The notes: generated by a model not told the origin, from the sequence alone. Positions 1 through 9,069 are shown, numbered from the stretch's first letter. The stretch is 42,312 bases of DNA from Verrucomicrobiaceae bacterium (GCA_027487435.1 JAIYDP010000425.1:1-42312); one strand, 5' to 3'. Numbers and translations: made by a program.

Positions 1-636
1 GATCGACGTGTTTCATGGGATTTGATTTCCGTGATTGATCCACTACTGACCTTGCCTCTTTTGGTGATGGTAGTTGTGGGGATGATACGTCGATCAAAGA
101 GATGGACTATTTCGGCAATCTGTTGGGTGTTACTCTATCTAGGATGTTGTTTGGGGCAGCAGCAGCGAGTGTTGCAGCAGGCGAGAACAATCGCGGAAAG
201 TCGGGGGCATGAAATGACGCGCATCACGGCGAAGCCATCGTTTGGCAACATCGTGGTGTGGCGCGTGTTGTATGAGCACGAAGGCGAAGCTCATATTCTG
301 GCCCTGCGTGCTGGGACTGTGATGGAAGTTATGGGAACGAGTCGTGCAAAAATCGTTAGAGCCGGTATGGTGGATGGTGTAGTGCCGGGTACCATGGTGG
401 CGAAAGATATTGAAAGGTTCGCTCATTTTTCCGATGATTGGCTTGTTTGGCATCCGGAGAAAGCCGGGATCTTGGGCGATCTTCGCTATGCAGTGAGGCC
501 TGATCGTGTTTCGCCGATGTGGGGGATTTTGGTAGATAGCGGAAGGCCTGATGTTCACGTTAGCTTCCATTCCTTTCGCCAAGTCCGCGGTCAAGAGTGG
601 GGCGAATTATGGAAGATGATTTGCGGACATCGTTAG
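1..636 (+). CDS. C-terminal part of membrane-bound metal-dependent hydrolase (YdjM/YbcI-like), 5' truncated
   Basis: The frame is open back to base 1, so the gene begins outside the window; an internal TTG at 22 should not be taken as the start. The visible part reads DRRVSWDLISVIDPLLTLP, two hydrophobic segments (about residues 8-28 and 37-53), then a soluble tail with the pattern PSFGNIVVWRVLY. The 'W...IDPL.TLPLL' segment followed by 'P..GN...WR' resembles the second half of the LexA-regulated, membrane-bound metal-dependent hydrolase family (PF04307, E. coli YdjM/YbcI). The metal-binding N-terminal half is not in the window. The true substrate of this family is unknown. The stop lies inside one copy of the recurrent octamer TCGTTAGA (630-637). 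Confidence 0.72.
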   Translation, partial: DRRVSWDLISVIDPLLTLPLLVMVVVGMIRRSKRWTISAICWVLLYLGCCLGQQQRVLQQARTIAESRGHEMTRITAKPSFGNIVVWRVLYEHEGEAHILALRAGTVMEVMGTSRAKIVRAGMVDGVVPGTMVAKDIERFAHFSDDWLVWHPEKAGILGDLRYAVRPDRVSPMWGILVDSGRPDVHVSFHSFRQVRGQEWGELWKMICGHR

Positions 637-721
637 ATCGATGGATCGAACTGTTAGGGCTTTGGCTTCTTAGTTTTTCATTTACAAGGCATCACCCTCT
701 TCCTAGATTGTTCGTCTTACG

Positions 722-1501
722 ATGATCCTATTTCACTACCGATGCAAATGGTCTAAGTTTGCAATTGCTTCAGTTGCTCTCGCTTTCTGTTTTGTCTGTT
801 GCCATGAAGTCTTGGCCGCAGACCTAGATGAATCTGCTTCAGGATTAACAAAAATGGATTTGGATGATAAACGTCCTCATGATGCAGTTCAGATCATCGG
901 TGAGAAGGAACATCGATTAATCCCTGAAAAAGCGGAGATCAAAAACCAGTGGGTTTTTAAGGACGGAGTCATGACGGCATCTCCCATGTGGGACAGCCTA
1001 ATAACACCGGAAACGTATCAAGATTTTCGAATGCATGTTGAATTCAATGTGAACGATGTTCCTAACGTCGATGCAGAGAAAAATGGTAATTCTGGCATCT
1101 ATATCCAGCAGCGTTACGAACTCCAGATTCTTAATTCCCATGGAGTTACGCAGGAGGACTATAAGTCCAGTTACGCTGGTAGTATGTATCGTCAGAAAAT
1201 GCCAGATAAGCTAGTGTCGAAACCAGCGGGCGAATGGCAAAGCTATGATATTGTCTTTCGCGCTGCGCGCTTCGATGGTGAGAAAAAGGTGGCAAGTGCG
1301 CGGATCAGTGTACACCACAATGGGATACTCATTCACGATGATTACGCGCTAACGAACAAGACTGGCGCAGGGAGAAAGGAAGGGGCTGAGCCATTGCCTA
1401 TTATGTTCCAAGGTCATCAAAATCAGGTGAAATTCCGCAATGTGTGGATCCAGCGTTTGCAGTTAGAGCCAGCAAAAAAATTTTTGCTGGATGCAAAGTA
1501 G
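722..1501 (+). CDS. Secreted DUF1080 protein (3-keto-disaccharide hydrolase domain)
   Basis: This is a 259-residue protein with an N-terminal signal peptide (hydrophobic residues 13-32, likely cleavage after VLA-A). It is followed by a single concanavalin-like DUF1080 domain (PF06439). Diagnostic pieces are NGNSGIYIQQRYELQILNS, AGEWQSYDIVFRA and the closing IMFQGHQNQVKFRNVWIQRL. Some family members hydrolyse 3-keto-glycosides and many are carbohydrate-binding secreted proteins of Verrucomicrobia and Planctomycetes; the substrate here cannot be told. The ATG at 722 gives a complete signal peptide, though no clear Shine-Dalgarno sequence precedes it. It lies downstream of the hydrolase gene with an 85-base gap and may have its own promoter. 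A perfect inverted repeat sits over its last codons. Confidence 0.88.
   Translation: MILFHYRCKWSKFAIASVALAFCFVCCHEVLAADLDESASGLTKMDLDDKRPHDAVQIIGEKEHRLIPEKAEIKNQWVFKDGVMTASPMWDSLITPETYQDFRMHVEFNVNDVPNVDAEKNGNSGIYIQQRYELQILNSHGVTQEDYKSSYAGSMYRQKMPDKLVSKPAGEWQSYDIVFRAARFDGEKKVASARISVHHNGILIHDDYALTNKTGAGRKEGAEPLPIMFQGHQNQVKFRNVWIQRLQLEPAKKFLLDAK
1469..1490. repeat. Perfect 10-bp inverted repeat at 3' end of DUF1080 gene
   Basis: CCAGCAAAAA, two bases, then TTTTTGCTGG, all inside the last codons of the gene ending at 1501. It could form a hairpin in the mRNA 3' end or be chance in an A/T-rich stretch. The right arm contains the T run, so it is not a standard terminator. Confidence 0.55.
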
Positions 1502-1568
1502 ATGGCAATAGATGCGTGATGGCTTTCGATCACCCCCTCATTCGACCGATTGTTTTCCTGAGGCATTT

Positions 1569-1722
1569 AATCCGAAGTATGCTGCCGTCATTCTCCGCCA
1601 TCATTTGCTGCGCAAGAAATTTCAGACCTTGGGGCAGCATTTTGGGATGCAGCCCAACGCGGCCATGGAACGCCTTGCACATCAAAGCATGGCAGCGACT
1701 TGTTGGCGCCTGTTTCGGATCT
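1569..1722 (+). repeat. Dispersed MITE-like repeat, copy A
   Basis: The 1502-1874 stretch holds no convincing gene; it contains this element. The core 1581-1706 matches the reverse complement of 8568-8693 over 126 bases without gaps, with 102 identities counted by eye (about 81%). Shared blocks include TCATTTGCTGCGCAAG and CGCCTTGCAC. The core is bracketed by ATCCGAA (1570-1576) and TTCGGAT (1714-1720), which are inverted copies of each other. Translating the core in the shared open frame gives only about 57% amino-acid identity, lower than the DNA identity. This points to a non-coding repeat and not to a conserved protein. No transposase is nearby. Confidence 0.75.
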
Positions 1723-1874
1723 CGGGTTCAAGAACGCAAACATTTGCGCCAATTTTTTCGCAAGTGTCGTCTTGCCCCGAACAAGATTGCAACCGCCTAT
1801 GTGATGTCGTTATAGAATTCCCAATGATGTCGGAGAATTGCGACGTTCTTCGGCTTTACGGTGCATCTTATTGA

Positions 1875-2024
1875 TCAGAGAATTTTTCGTCCTTGTATCA
1901 AACGGATCAGAACGATCACGACGGCAATGACGAATAAAATGTGGATGAATCCGCCCATCAAAGTGCTCGTGATAAGACCGAGCAGCCAGAGAATGATCAG
2001 TGTAACGGCGATGAGATTCAGCAT
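1875..2024 (-). CDS. Lmo0937-family small membrane protein (DUF5670-like)
   Basis: This is a 49-residue protein that begins MLNLIAVTLIILWLLGL and continues with a GGFIH motif, a second hydrophobic segment and a basic end (RLIQGRKIL). The arrangement of two membrane helices around 'S..MGGFIHIL' matches the short Lmo0937 family of stress-associated membrane proteins, normally 45-50 residues long. It starts 10 bases downstream of the entericidin-like gene stop on the same strand, so the two are probably co-transcribed. The purine-rich AGGGAATC upstream of the ATG is a plausible ribosome site. The exact role of the family is unknown. Confidence 0.82.
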   Translation of the reverse strand: MLNLIAVTLIILWLLGLITSTLMGGFIHILFVIAVVIVLIRLIQGRKIL

Positions 2025-2033
2025 ACTGATTCC

Positions 2034-2177
2034 CTAGCGAGTGGCTTCCTGAATGTTGTTGCCAGTGGCTTCAACATCGCGCCCTGCTCCGCGGATGGTG
2101 TTGCAGCTGGTGGCAAGAAATTCCAGCGCGATAGCACAAAAAAGAAATGGAAGTAGGCGGCGAGTAGTAGTTTTCAT
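2034..2177 (-). CDS. Entericidin EcnA/B-like lipoprotein
   Basis: This is a 47-residue lipoprotein precursor. A basic N-terminus (MKTTTRRLL), a hydrophobic core and the lipobox FLATSC are followed by a short mature part, NTIRGAGRDVEATGNNIQ. The C-N-T-..G.G.D....G..I pattern is the signature of entericidin-type peptides, which are stress-induced envelope lipoproteins. The ATG at 2177 was chosen over an upstream ATG because it gives a standard lipoprotein signal. Its partner downstream is the Lmo0937-like membrane protein, and the pair suggests an envelope-stress mini-operon. No antitoxin-like ecnA partner is visible. Confidence 0.83.
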   Translation of the reverse strand: MKTTTRRLLPFLFCAIALEFLATSCNTIRGAGRDVEATGNNIQEATR

Positions 2178-2430
2178 TAGGATCGTTTCGTTATGAGTTA
2201 GCAGAATTGCTACAAAGAACATATTCGCGCAACGACGATAATTCCATGGGGTGAAAACCTACTTTTCTGTGTGCCGAGCAGAATTATGGACAGCTCGTTG
2301 CGTCGATTTGTGATAAAAATCGTTGTCTTAGATCATGAAATTGTTAAGTTTCCGTCGAAATGTTGTTTTTACGCCTAGCTTTCAAAACATCATCCTTCGT
2401 CAAAAAAACCTACTAAACCAAAAAATCCTC

Positions 2431-5400
2431 ATGAAATCGCGCTTCAATTCCTTACTGTTTAACGCCATCTCAGGCTTTGCCTTGGTCTTTGGTGCATCAC
2501 ATTCATTCGGTGCAACGGAAACCTTCAACACCGTAGGCACGTTCAATTGGGTCTGCCCAGGCGGCGTGACCTCAATCCAAGTTGAATGCTGGGGAGGCGG
2601 CGGCGCGGGCGGCGCGGCTACCAAAGTGACGAACACTGGCACCAACACTTCTCAAAACGGCGGCGGCGGCGGGGGCGGAGCTTATGCAAGAAGAGTTGTA
2701 GTTCCCGTAACACCTGGTTCATCTTACACCATAACGATTCCGGCGGCAGCAGTGAGTGTTGTAGCTACGGACTTGACGAGCAATACTCGGGGTCAAACTG
2801 GGGGGACTGTGACGTTTGTTGGTAACTCAGGTGTAACGGTTACCGCTGTCGGCGGGCAAGGTGGTGTGAGTATCTTGAGAGATTCAAATGTGACGGCGGG
2901 CGGAGCGGCTGGCGCAGGGGGCGCGGTTGCTGCGAGTTCGGGTGATGTAGTCTTCGCTGGCGGAGCGGGTTCTGCGGGCAACACAGGTGCTACAAACGTA
3001 AGTGGATCTGGTGGCGGCGGCGCAGGTAATGCTGGTGCAGGTGGTGCGGGATTTACTTCCACCGCAAGTCCCTACGTTGGTGCGGGTCTGGGAGGAACCA
3101 TAGGAGGCGGTGCAGGTGGTGTTGGCCGCACGGGTAACCCGGCGACCTCTGGAAACACAAACAAAGGGGTAGGCACCCCCGGAGCGTCCCCAGGCGGTGG
3201 CGGCGGCGGGGCCAAAAATCAATCAAATACTTCTTTTCTCGGCGGCGCCGGTGGATTGGGGCAGATCGTCCTTACTTACCCCGATCCTCCCGCCAACTTT
3301 AAAGCTAACAATTCAGACAATCTCAACATCTCCTCAAGTTGGACTGCGTTCCTGCCGACAGCAGGAAATATTGTAGAGTGGAACAATATTGTTACGGCGG
3401 CGAACACCACTTCGCTCGGTGCTAATTTATCTTTCTCTGGTATAAAAATTTCCGATCCCGGCGGACCTGTGACCATCAACGCGGGTAACACTCTGACCTT
3501 GGGCTCCGCAGCTATTGACTTGGACCTGAGTGCTGCAACACAAGATCTGACTGTAAATTCTGATCTCGCGATGAGTGCCACCAATGTCTGGGACGTGGCT
3601 GCATCGCGCACTCTCACTTTTGGTGGGGTAATTAGCGGTTCTCAACCCGTGACTAAGCAAGGGCTTGGAACTGCGATTTTAACTACAGCAAACACTTACA
3701 CTGGAACAACCTCAGTCAACGCGGGAACATTGGTAATCAATGGCTCCAGCACAGGTTCGGGCGCAGGCACCACCAATCGATTAGTGATCGGCTCCGGTGC
3801 TGGCACGAATGGTGCGGTCACTGTCGGCAGTGGAGCTGGCTCCATGAGCTTTGGTGGCGATGGCTATACAAATGCCGTGCAGGTGGGCGTTACTGGTGGC
3901 ACAGGAGCGCTGACGATCAACGGTGGAACGGTGAATCTTGCCGGCACTACTGGCACTGCCGCTGCCTCCCTCAATATTGGCGTCCAAGTACCGGTTGCAG
4001 GCTCATCACCTGGAACTGGCTCTGTAACAGTAAATAACGGGACGCTCAACGTTGGACAGCGTATCATTATGGGAGCAAACAATATCGCTTCCAGTGGCAC
4101 CCTGACAATCTCTGGTGGTGCTGTAAATGTAGGTTATAACGGTACACTAGGCTACACGGGCCAAAATCCAGGAGTCGTGTTTTTTGGTAGTGGCACCGGG
4201 ACGCTCAATCTGGATGGTGGCGCACTTTCTCTTTTGGGCTTTAAAAGCCATGGAAGCGGCACGGCGGGAATCAACTTCAACGGCGGAACACTCGTCGCTT
4301 TGGGGAGTCCTGCTCATTTCTTGGGCAATAACGGTTCTGGTGACTCCGCCCCTTCTGGCACTGGAATGTATAGCACGGTTGTGAAAAACGGTGGGGCGAA
4401 GATTGACACAAATGGTTTCAATATTTCGATTCCTACTGCCTTGGTGTTTGACCCATTATCGCCTGGTGGTGGCTTGACGAAAAGTGGCTCGGGCACACTT
4501 ACGCTCAGCGGAGCCAGCACTTATACTGGCGCGACTTTGGTTTCTGATGGCTCGTTAGTTGTCAACGGTTCGCTTGCGAGCAGTGCGATCTCCATCGCCT
4601 CGGGTGCGACCCTTGGCGGCGGCGGATCACTCGGTGGCACCGTCACTGTGGACGCCGGCAGCGCCCAAATCACGGCTGGTAATGGCATGTCGGGCACCCT
4701 TACCACGCAGAATCTGACTTTTAGCGGAGCTGGCATCATCAATGTTGGCGAACTAGGCAGCTATTCGAGCAATCCTGCCATCGATACGCTCGGCGCACTC
4801 ACCCTGAATGGCGGTGCGGGAGCGGTCACCCTCAATCTCAGCACCTCGCCCGTAGCGAGTGGCACCTACCGCTTGGTGAGGGCATCCAGCGGCATTGCAG
4901 ATGCCAGTGGTTTCGCGCTTGGCACTGCACCTACGGTAGTCGGTCGCCAAGCTGCTGGCACATTGCAATACGACAGTGGAACCAAAACGGTGACCTACAC
5001 CACTGGCGGCACCTACCTGAAGTGGAGCGGTGCTCAGAGCACCGAATGGAGCACCAACCTCATTTCGCCTGCGAAGAACTGGCAACTCGCCAATGGCGGT
5101 GGCGGAGCCGATTTCATCGCGGCTGACGAAGTTCTCTTTGATGACTCCGCCACAGGGAAAATTGTGGACATCAGCAACGGCGATGTGTTTCCGTCCATCG
5201 TATCCTTTGCGAATAGTGTTGGCAACGACTACGCCCTGCAAGGCATCAATGGAATATCAGGAACGGCTGTTTTGCTCAAAACCGGTAGCGGTAAACTCTC
5301 GGTCTCCGGCACGAACAGCTACACCGGCGGCACTACGATTTCCAGCGGCATCCTCGCCTTCGCGAACGGAGCCCTGGGTACGAGTGGTCCTATCACCGTA

Positions 5401-8400
5401 AATGGTGGCACGCTGGAGTGGGATGCTTCGAATTCACAGGACATTTCCTCACGACTCACCCTTGCCAATTCCACGACTGCGACTCTCGACACGAATGGCA
5501 ACGACGTGACCCTCGCCAGCGCCTTTGGTGGTGGCACTTCCAGCGGGCTGACCAAAAGCGGCAATGGCATTCTGACGCTCTCCGCGGCAAACACCTACAC
5601 CGGCATTACCAACATCAACGGCGGAACGCTCAAAATCGGCAATGCTACTTCGCTGGGGACCCAGACTGGAGCGACGGACAGGACGATCGTCGCTTCGGGA
5701 GCAACGCTTGATCTTGGCGGTGTGGGGTTGGGTGTGAATAATGAGTTCGTGACAGTTTCTGGTTCCGGCGTGGGAGGAAATGGGGCGATCACCAGTTCTA
5801 GCCCGATTGTCACCCCGTTTATCGGCGTTCGCTTTCTGACTTTGGCGGGAGACACGACCCTTGGCTTCACCAATCGCTGGGATGTTGGCAACAATACCAC
5901 GGGCGGCACGCTCACCGGTGGCGGCTTTACCCTGAATCTCGTGGGTTCCGGTTCTGGTTCGGTCAGTTTGAATGGCTTGGGCGAAACAGACTTGGGTGAC
6001 ATCAACATCAACCTCGGCAGCGCAGCAACCGCGATCGCTTATCTCCAAGGAAACACGACACTGGGACAGCCGGGCAAAACGGTGACCATCGCGGGTGGTT
6101 CGGCGCTCGAAGTGTTCACAAGTGGCACTCGTACGAGCTACGACAAGAAATTCGACCTCGATAACGGAACCATCAGAATCACCAAGGCCGGTGCTATGAG
6201 CCTGCCTGGGACCATCAAGCTCACAGGAGCAGGAACCATTAGCGCCAATGCGACGACTGTCGCGATCACGTCAAGCAATGAGATCTCTGGCGATGGTAAT
6301 CTCACCAAGGCAGGCGCGGGCATACTCGCACTGACTGGCACAAACGTATTCACCGGGAACGCCACCGTGAGCGCGGGCGGACTCGTCGTCGGAGCTAACG
6401 ATGCACTGGGCACCACGGCAGGAACCACCACGATGGCCGCCGGCACCGCACTCGGCTTCACGGGTGGTATCAGCTACTCAACGGCGGAAACCATTGTCGG
6501 ATCTGGAGCTGGAAACGGCGCTGCGCTCGGGGTTTTCGCGGTATCTCAGCGCGGCTTTGTGCAAAGCGTCAGCGGCAACAATACCTTCGCCGGACCGATC
6601 CAAATCAATGCCACTGGCACATCCCGGATCGGTTCGCAGGATGGCGCTTCACTCACGCTCAGCGGCCCGATCACGATGTCTGGTGCTACCGGCGTGACAG
6701 TGCTTTTCCGCGTTGGCAACACGGATGGGGACTTCGTCACCCTTACCAACAGCGGCAATTCTTGGGACACTCAAAGCCACATTTTCTCTAACAATGCTGC
6801 CGCAGGAGCGGGTGTCAGGTTGGGCGTGGTCAACGCACTGCCGACCGCCGCACCGCTCGTCGGCTTTGGGGGTGCTGGAATCGGAACCACGCTGGATCTC
6901 GCGAGCTTCAGCCAAGAGGTCGCTGGATTATCCAATACTGGCGCCAACTCGAACCTTCGCATCACCAATAGCATTGCCGCTTCTAACTCGGTCTTGACGC
7001 TCACTAATGCTGCGAACTTGAACTCTGGAGCGAACGTGGTGATTGCCGACGGCGCGGGCGTGGTAAGCCTTGTCAAGGCTGGCACTTTTAGCCAGACACT
7101 TGCAGCTGCAAACTCATTCAGCGGCGATATCATCGTCAATAATGGCACATTGATTGGTGCTGGCGCTACCAATAGCCCAGGCATTAGCGTCTTCGGCAGT
7201 CGATTGAATACACGCACCATCACCGTCAACTCGGGAGGTACATTGCAGTTCAACTCTGGGAATATTCTCGGCGCGAACCATGTTTCCACTGATAGCCCCA
7301 CCTTAGTCATCAATAGTGGAGGGATCGTGACGAATGGAGGTGCTGCCACGAACAACGCGCTTAATAATGTCCAGCTCAATGACGGCACCCTGACTTCCAC
7401 AACTGGTCATACTGGGTCTTCTGCACCGAACTTGCCCGTCTATGGAGCCTGGAACCTCAACGGTTCGGTCATCTCTACCGGTACTTCTACGATCTCAACC
7501 ACGGATCCAACCAAGGGCTGGATCATGTTGAAAGTCGTCGGCGACAAAACCACGGACTTCAGCGTCACGAGTGGCACACTGACGGTTTCGGCCCCTGTGG
7601 TTGACAATCCAACCGACAATAACATTGGCTCCCTCAACAAGTCTGGCGCAGGTGCGATGGTGCTTTCCGCAGCCAACACCTACACTGGTAACACGACTGT
7701 TAGCGCGGGGACTTTTGAACTTGCTGATAACGCACAGCTCAAGTTCGTCCTTGGCTCTACCTCTGGCGTAGCCAATAGCATAAGCGGTGCTGGATCAGTT
7801 ACCCTGAATGGCGATTTTGTTATCGATACCTCCGCAGCAGATGGGCTCACGTCTGGGTCTTGGGCTTTGGAAAATGTCGCGGCTCTCACCGGGGCTTACG
7901 GATCTTCCTTTACTGTCGTTGGCTTCACCGATGCTGGTGCGAATAAGTGGACCAAAGTCAATGGAACTAAGACATACACCTTCGATGAAACAACGGGCAT
8001 CCTCACTCTGGCCTCTCCAGCAGGTTATTCTTCATGGGCTAGCACCAACGCGATTGGTAGTACTCCCGGTCAGGACAAAGATGGTGATGGAGTGAGCAAC
8101 GCCATTGAATACGTTCTTGGTGGCAATGTCAGTAGCAATGACCTAAGCAAGTTGCCACAAAGCAGCATAACAGGCTCGAATCTCGTGTTTACCTTCCAAC
8201 GCAATGTGGACAGCATCGATGGCTCGACCTTGTTGAGAATCCAAGTTGGCACTACGCTTAGCGAATGGTCTGCTGTCTATAACGTCGGAGCGAATACTGC
8301 TGGCTCTAGCGCAGGCGTTACCGTCATCGAAGATAGCTCGCTTGGTTTCGATACGATAACATTAACCGTGCCAATGGGATCCGATCAGAAGAAATTCGCT

Positions 8401-8427
8401 CGCCTCAACGTGGAAGTAACTCCATAA
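2431..8427 (+). CDS. Giant secreted autotransporter-associated beta-strand repeat (PATR) protein
   Basis: The frame is open from 2335, but the ATG at 2431 begins a clean signal peptide (MKSRFNSLLFN...SHSFGA), giving 1998 residues. After the signal comes a glycine-rich N-terminal domain of about 270 residues that opens with VGTFNWVCPGGVTSIQVECW. Then come many beta-helix repeats of the PATR type (PF12951), for example LTTANTYTGTTSVNAGTLVI, LTLSGASTYTGATLV, LTLSAANTYTGITNINGGTL and LSAANTYTGNTTVSAGTF. Near the C-terminus is DKDGDGVSNAIEYVLGG, a calcium-loop-like motif common in verrucomicrobial surface proteins, and then a short beta domain ending FARLNVEVTP. I see no outer-membrane barrel and no PEP-CTERM anchor, so this is not a classical type V autotransporter. 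A strong terminator follows. It is probably an adhesin or extracellular-matrix protein. Confidence 0.9.
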   Translation: MKSRFNSLLFNAISGFALVFGASHSFGATETFNTVGTFNWVCPGGVTSIQVECWGGGGAGGAATKVTNTGTNTSQNGGGGGGGAYARRVVVPVTPGSSYTITIPAAAVSVVATDLTSNTRGQTGGTVTFVGNSGVTVTAVGGQGGVSILRDSNVTAGGAAGAGGAVAASSGDVVFAGGAGSAGNTGATNVSGSGGGGAGNAGAGGAGFTSTASPYVGAGLGGTIGGGAGGVGRTGNPATSGNTNKGVGTPGASPGGGGGGAKNQSNTSFLGGAGGLGQIVLTYPDPPANFKANNSDNLNISSSWTAFLPTAGNIVEWNNIVTAANTTSLGANLSFSGIKISDPGGPVTINAGNTLTLGSAAIDLDLSAATQDLTVNSDLAMSATNVWDVAASRTLTFGGVISGSQPVTKQGLGTAILTTANTYTGTTSVNAGTLVINGSSTGSGAGTTNRLVIGSGAGTNGAVTVGSGAGSMSFGGDGYTNAVQVGVTGGTGALTINGGTVNLAGTTGTAAASLNIGVQVPVAGSSPGTGSVTVNNGTLNVGQRIIMGANNIASSGTLTISGGAVNVGYNGTLGYTGQNPGVVFFGSGTGTLNLDGGALSLLGFKSHGSGTAGINFNGGTLVALGSPAHFLGNNGSGDSAPSGTGMYSTVVKNGGAKIDTNGFNISIPTALVFDPLSPGGGLTKSGSGTLTLSGASTYTGATLVSDGSLVVNGSLASSAISIASGATLGGGGSLGGTVTVDAGSAQITAGNGMSGTLTTQNLTFSGAGIINVGELGSYSSNPAIDTLGALTLNGGAGAVTLNLSTSPVASGTYRLVRASSGIADASGFALGTAPTVVGRQAAGTLQYDSGTKTVTYTTGGTYLKWSGAQSTEWSTNLISPAKNWQLANGGGGADFIAADEVLFDDSATGKIVDISNGDVFPSIVSFANSVGNDYALQGINGISGTAVLLKTGSGKLSVSGTNSYTGGTTISSGILAFANGALGTSGPITVNGGTLEWDASNSQDISSRLTLANSTTATLDTNGNDVTLASAFGGGTSSGLTKSGNGILTLSAANTYTGITNINGGTLKIGNATSLGTQTGATDRTIVASGATLDLGGVGLGVNNEFVTVSGSGVGGNGAITSSSPIVTPFIGVRFLTLAGDTTLGFTNRWDVGNNTTGGTLTGGGFTLNLVGSGSGSVSLNGLGETDLGDININLGSAATAIAYLQGNTTLGQPGKTVTIAGGSALEVFTSGTRTSYDKKFDLDNGTIRITKAGAMSLPGTIKLTGAGTISANATTVAITSSNEISGDGNLTKAGAGILALTGTNVFTGNATVSAGGLVVGANDALGTTAGTTTMAAGTALGFTGGISYSTAETIVGSGAGNGAALGVFAVSQRGFVQSVSGNNTFAGPIQINATGTSRIGSQDGASLTLSGPITMSGATGVTVLFRVGNTDGDFVTLTNSGNSWDTQSHIFSNNAAAGAGVRLGVVNALPTAAPLVGFGGAGIGTTLDLASFSQEVAGLSNTGANSNLRITNSIAASNSVLTLTNAANLNSGANVVIADGAGVVSLVKAGTFSQTLAAANSFSGDIIVNNGTLIGAGATNSPGISVFGSRLNTRTITVNSGGTLQFNSGNILGANHVSTDSPTLVINSGGIVTNGGAATNNALNNVQLNDGTLTSTTGHTGSSAPNLPVYGAWNLNGSVISTGTSTISTTDPTKGWIMLKVVGDKTTDFSVTSGTLTVSAPVVDNPTDNNIGSLNKSGAGAMVLSAANTYTGNTTVSAGTFELADNAQLKFVLGSTSGVANSISGAGSVTLNGDFVIDTSAADGLTSGSWALENVAALTGAYGSSFTVVGFTDAGANKWTKVNGTKTYTFDETTGILTLASPAGYSSWASTNAIGSTPGQDKDGDGVSNAIEYVLGGNVSSNDLSKLPQSSITGSNLVFTFQRNVDSIDGSTLLRIQVGTTLSEWSAVYNVGANTAGSSAGVTVIEDSSLGFDTITLTVPMGSDQKKFARLNVEVTP

Positions 8428-8485
8428 AGCGTATCGTTAGAGAAGATAACTTGCTTGCGTGTAGTGAGCAACGTACATGACCAGT

Positions 8486-8517
8486 CGCGTTTCCCCACAA
8501 GGAAACGCGGTTTTTTT
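8486..8517 (+). terminator. Rho-independent terminator of the PATR gene
   Basis: The stem CGCGTTTCC / GGAAACGCG (9 bp, perfect) has the loop CCACAA and is followed after one G by seven T residues. It lies 58 bases after the stop of the PATR gene and fits an intrinsic terminator for plus-strand transcription. Confidence 0.9.
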
Positions 8518-8547
8518 ATGTCCGCCACAGTTACGATTGCAGTAACA

Positions 8548-8710
8548 CCGAAATCCTAAGTACAGCACCAGAAAGTTGCTGTCAGGCTTTGTTGTGCAAG
8601 GCGTTTCATGGGCGCAGTGGTCGGAATCCAAAGATGCTGGTCCAAGATCTGAAATGCCTTGCGCAGCAAATGATGGCGGCGAATGGCGGCGTCACTCTTA
8701 TTTCGGATCT
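8548..8710 (-). repeat. Dispersed MITE-like repeat, copy B (inverted)
   Basis: Bases 8568-8693, read on the minus strand, align without gaps to 1581-1706. The right flank on the plus strand is TTTCGGATCTCGGG (8701-8714). The same string follows copy A on the plus strand at 1713-1726, although the cores are in opposite orientation. The left flank ACCGAAATCC is a weaker inverted match. The 8428-8796 interval holds this element and the terminator but no gene I can support. The open frame across it (RHHLLRKAFQILDQH...) has a counterpart in copy A, but the many amino-acid-changing differences argue against coding. Confidence 0.75.
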
Positions 8711-8796
8711 CGGGGGAAAAGAATACGCTCCACTGTAGCTTAAGAGATGATGCTTTGCGGAAGTGCGTTTGGTCTTGATCTATCACACTGGACGAA

Positions 8797-9024
8797 CTAA
8801 GCGGTGAAACGCCTGACCAACCAAAAGCAGAAGCCGATGAACGCGCCAATGCCTAGTGATCGAGCAGAAAAATCTGTGAGCAAAGCTGCGATTTCAGCTT
8901 TCTGCGGTGCTGCAAAAATCCGAACTGCGAATCCAACCAATCCGAGAATGATCAACAATCCAGATGAGCCAACAGAGATCACGGCATACTCACTATGCGT
9001 AGTTTTTTTGGTAGGAGTTGGCAT
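8797..9024 (-). CDS. Small two-helix membrane protein, unknown
   Basis: This is a 75-residue protein with a polar N-terminus (MPTPTKKTTHSEY), a hydrophobic segment at about 15-38 (SVGSSGLLIILGLVGFAVRI), a short amphipathic linker (APQKAEIAALLTDF) and a second hydrophobic segment near 55-70 ending VRRFTA. I do not recognise a family. It follows the DUF1501 gene on the same strand with a 45-base gap, so it may be the tail of that operon or a separate small gene. No clear Shine-Dalgarno sequence is present. The regular membrane-protein pattern is the main support. Confidence 0.6.
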   Translation of the reverse strand: MPTPTKKTTHSEYAVISVGSSGLLIILGLVGFAVRIFAAPQKAEIAALLTDFSARSLGIGAFIGFCFWLVRRFTA

Positions 9025-9069
9025 CGATTTTCTGAACTATAAAGATGTTTGTCCTTTGATGAGCCTGAC

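Noticed and set aside
1469-1490. Inverted repeat as terminator of the DUF1080 gene
   Set aside because: It lies inside the coding sequence, has an A/T stem and no T tract after the stem.
1512-1874. 120-codon frame across repeat copy A as a possible conserved small protein
   Set aside because: The matching frame in copy B shows only about 57% amino-acid identity with 81% DNA identity, so selection is not acting on a protein.
5449-6048. 199-codon minus-strand open frame opposite the PATR gene
   Set aside because: It is one of many antisense frames caused by the repetitive, Gly/Thr/Ser-rich coding strand; it has no protein-like pattern.
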